Shown here: in pieces, positions 6,306-7,763 of the stretch
Numbering within the stretch: the first letter of the stretch is position 1
Layout: the number at the start of each line of letters is the position of its first letter
Assembly: GCA_021775715.1 (NCBI GenBank)
Contig: JAJFHI010000237.1
Span: forward strand, 1-7,763
From: Hyphomicrobiaceae bacterium
GTDB taxonomy: Bacteria > Pseudomonadota > Alphaproteobacteria > Rhizobiales > Hyphomicrobiaceae
DNA: 7,763 nucleotides
Direction of reading: 5' to 3'
Program-made: the position numbers and the translations under genes
Notes under the pieces: model-generated
Seen by the model: only the letters and a program-made list of their open reading frames with translations
Database searches by the model: none
What the model was told of the DNA's origin: nothing

Positions 6306-7163
6306 ATGACACGATATCGAACCTTGCTGGAGGCTGTTTACCGTCTGTACGAACACAGCGGTTTTGCAATGGCCAGCGCGGTCGCTTTTTCGTTCGTTAT
6401 TTCGCTGTTCCCATTATGTATTTTTCTGGGCGCTTTGGCCGGCCTTTTCGGCGGGCGCGAGCTGGCCGATGCCGCTGTCACTCAGCTTTTTGAAATTTTA
6501 CCGGCCGGCGTGGCAAACGGCTTGGCGCCAGAAGTGCGTAACATCATGACGATAAGCCGGTTCGACCTGCTTACAGTTGGTGGCGGCTTGTCGCTTTTCT
6601 TCGCAACGACCGCAATCGAAACACTGCGCGCGGCTTTGAACGGCGCCTATCGCGTTCATGAAACACGCCCCTATCCACTCTGCCTTGCGATGAGCATGTT
6701 CTTTGTTTTCGTTAGTGCCGCGTCAATGCTCGTCGTCAGTTGGGCGATCGTCGTCGGCCCAAGTATTGCCGCCGAATTCAATCCGTCCTGGCTCAAAACC
6801 ATTTTGGACTCATCGTGGGTAACCGTAACCTGGCGTTACCTGTTTGCGGCAACTGCCATCGGTGTCCAACTGTTTGCCTATCATCTTTGGCTTGCTGCAG
6901 GCCGACGCCGTGTCGTGGATGTGCTGCCAGGCATCATCCTCTCGGTTGTCTTATGGCTTACAATCGCTGGCCTTTATTCCTATTATCTGGGATTTAGCAA
7001 CTATTCCCGCTTCTATGCCGGGCTGTCGCAATTGATGATTGCGCTCATTTTCTTCCAGGTCACGGCCATCGTGATTATCCTCGGTGCCGAGCTGAACCGC
7101 GGCATCATCGAGCTAAAGAAAATGTCGTCGATCGAGACCTTCGGCAAAGGCCAAGAGGCATAA
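6306..7163 (+). CDS. YihY/virulence factor BrkB family inner-membrane protein
   Basis: The 285-residue product has about six hydrophobic segments: roughly 25-49, 88-108, 124-153, 175-198, 203-225 and 238-262. This matches the six-helix layout and usual length of the YihY/BrkB family. Family features include the first-helix SAVAFSFVISLFPL stretch (22-35) and the closing GAELN at 260-264, followed by a short charged cytoplasmic tail rich in Lys and Glu. The family's function is not established; the old ribonuclease BN assignment was withdrawn, so no enzyme activity should be inferred. TGA at 6303-6305 directly precedes the ATG in frame, fixing this as the first possible Met. The ribosome site is poor (GAG 6294-6296). 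It is convergent with ccr and is not part of its transcript. Confidence 0.88.
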   Translation: MTRYRTLLEAVYRLYEHSGFAMASAVAFSFVISLFPLCIFLGALAGLFGGRELADAAVTQLFEILPAGVANGLAPEVRNIMTISRFDLLTVGGGLSLFFATTAIETLRAALNGAYRVHETRPYPLCLAMSMFFVFVSAASMLVVSWAIVVGPSIAAEFNPSWLKTILDSSWVTVTWRYLFAATAIGVQLFAYHLWLAAGRRRVVDVLPGIILSVVLWLTIAGLYSYYLGFSNYSRFYAGLSQLMIALIFFQVTAIVIILGAELNRGIIELKKMSSIETFGKGQEA

Positions 7164-7195
7164 AAAACGCGACGCCGTCGCCGGCATCGCGTTTT
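7164..7195. terminator. bidirectional rho-independent terminator between the YihY gene and ccr
   Basis: AAAACGCGA at 7164-7172 pairs perfectly with TCGCGTTTT at 7187-7195. Inside, GCCG at 7174-7177 pairs with CGGC at 7182-7185 around a four-base loop, with one C/A mismatch between the two stems. The A-run and T-run at the ends make it work on either strand. It begins directly after the YihY stop codon and lies 23 bases past the ccr stop. Confidence 0.88.
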
Positions 7196-7218
7196 CTAAT
7201 TCTCTACTATTCGAAGCC

Positions 7219-7763
7219 TCAGCCGAAGCGAGCCTTGCTGGCTTCTTTGGCATCTTCAAACGTGCGCAGACCTGTTGTCGGGGCGCTGACGAGCACGGAC
7301 ATGTTGCCGGGCTTGTGTTCGTTATTCTGCATGCGCTTGTGAGCTTTTGGAATCTGCACCCATGGGAACACTTCCGACATGCACGGATCAATACGCCGGT
7401 CCAAGACCAACTTGTTCGCGTTCGACGCCTGCTGCAGGTGTGCAAAGTGTGAGCCTTGCACACGCTTCTGGTGCATCCAGATATAACGCGCGTCCATCGT
7501 TAGGTTGTAACCGGTAGTGCCGGCGCATATGACAACCATGCCGCCGCGCTTACAAACAAACGTCGAAACCGGGAATGTCGCTTCACCGGGGTGTTCAAAC
7601 ACCATGTCAACGTTATTGCCCTTGCCAGTGATATCCCAAATGGCTTTACCGAACTTGCGGACCTCGCCAAACCACTCTTTGTATTCCGGCGTGTTGACCT
7701 TCGGCAGTTGACCCCAACAGTTAAAGTCGCGGCGATTTAGGACACCTTTGGCACCAAGCTGTT
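7219..7763 (-). CDS. ccr: crotonyl-CoA carboxylase/reductase, C-terminal part
   Basis: The minus-strand frame is open from the right edge to TGA at 7221-7219 and gives the last 180 residues of an enzyme that is about 430 residues in known cases. The segments GVLNRRDFNCWGQLP, NNVDMVFEHPGEATFPV, CKRGGMVVICAGTTG, WMHQKRVQGSHFAH, DPCMSEVFPW and EHKPGNM follow the conserved C-terminal half of Ccr in order. Ccr is an NADPH-dependent medium-chain-reductase-fold enzyme that reductively carboxylates crotonyl-CoA to ethylmalonyl-CoA, the committed step of the ethylmalonyl-CoA pathway. The His of GSHFAH probably corresponds to the CO2-pocket histidine of studied Ccr enzymes. The EHPGEATF and HQKR segments favour Ccr over a plain crotonyl-CoA reductase or quinone reductase. 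The start and promoter lie outside the window. Confidence 0.95.
   Translation of the reverse strand, partial: QLGAKGVLNRRDFNCWGQLPKVNTPEYKEWFGEVRKFGKAIWDITGKGNNVDMVFEHPGEATFPVSTFVCKRGGMVVICAGTTGYNLTMDARYIWMHQKRVQGSHFAHLQQASNANKLVLDRRIDPCMSEVFPWVQIPKAHKRMQNNEHKPGNMSVLVSAPTTGLRTFEDAKEASKARFG

Noticed and set aside
6122..6493. 123-residue plus-strand open frame overlapping the start of the YihY gene
   Set aside because: It starts at TTG, overlaps the YihY membrane-helix region in another frame, and its translation shows no domain. It is probably chance.
7113..7463. 116-residue minus-strand open frame overlapping ccr and the YihY end
   Set aside because: It is out of frame with the clearly conserved ccr sequence, runs through the terminator and has Cys/Arg-rich nonsense-like composition.

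Overview
The window looks like chromosomal DNA from an alphaproteobacterium. Two genes of the ethylmalonyl-CoA pathway point that way: (2S)-methylsuccinyl-CoA dehydrogenase (mcd) and the C-terminal part of crotonyl-CoA carboxylase/reductase (ccr). A short LOV photoreceptor of the kind common in that class and moderately GC-rich coding DNA fit the same picture. The genus cannot be told from the sequence. No transposase, phage gene, tRNA, rRNA or CRISPR array was found, so this reads as a normal metabolic locus with some uncharacterised content.

Layout from left to right: (1) the N-terminal 212 residues of an SDR oxidoreductase on the minus strand, cut by the left edge; (2) a 126-base divergent intergenic region; (3) a 180-residue single-domain LOV protein on the plus strand; (4) a bidirectional terminator; (5) mcd on the minus strand; (6) a 206-base intergenic region with two inverted repeats, presumably carrying mcd control sequences; (7) an 885-residue, acidic, mostly low-complexity protein on the minus strand with two helix-hairpin-helix-like modules and short repeated motifs; (8) a divergent region of about 350 bases without a gene; (9) a six-helix YihY/BrkB membrane protein on the plus strand; (10) a second bidirectional terminator; (11) the C-terminal 180 residues of ccr on the minus strand, cut by the right edge.

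How the genes relate: Ccr makes ethylmalonyl-CoA from crotonyl-CoA, CO2 and NADPH. After epimerase and mutase steps not encoded here, Mcd oxidises methylsuccinyl-CoA to mesaconyl-CoA. The pair suggests growth on acetate or other substrates that enter metabolism as acetyl-CoA. The two genes are not one operon: the plus-strand YihY gene and its terminator lie between ccr and the rest. The large HhH protein lies upstream of mcd on the same strand but is separated from it by 206 bases, and nothing in its sequence ties it to acyl-CoA metabolism. It is the most novel item. The LOV/SDR divergent pair is the second item worth following, since the LOV protein carries the flavin-binding residues but no output domain.
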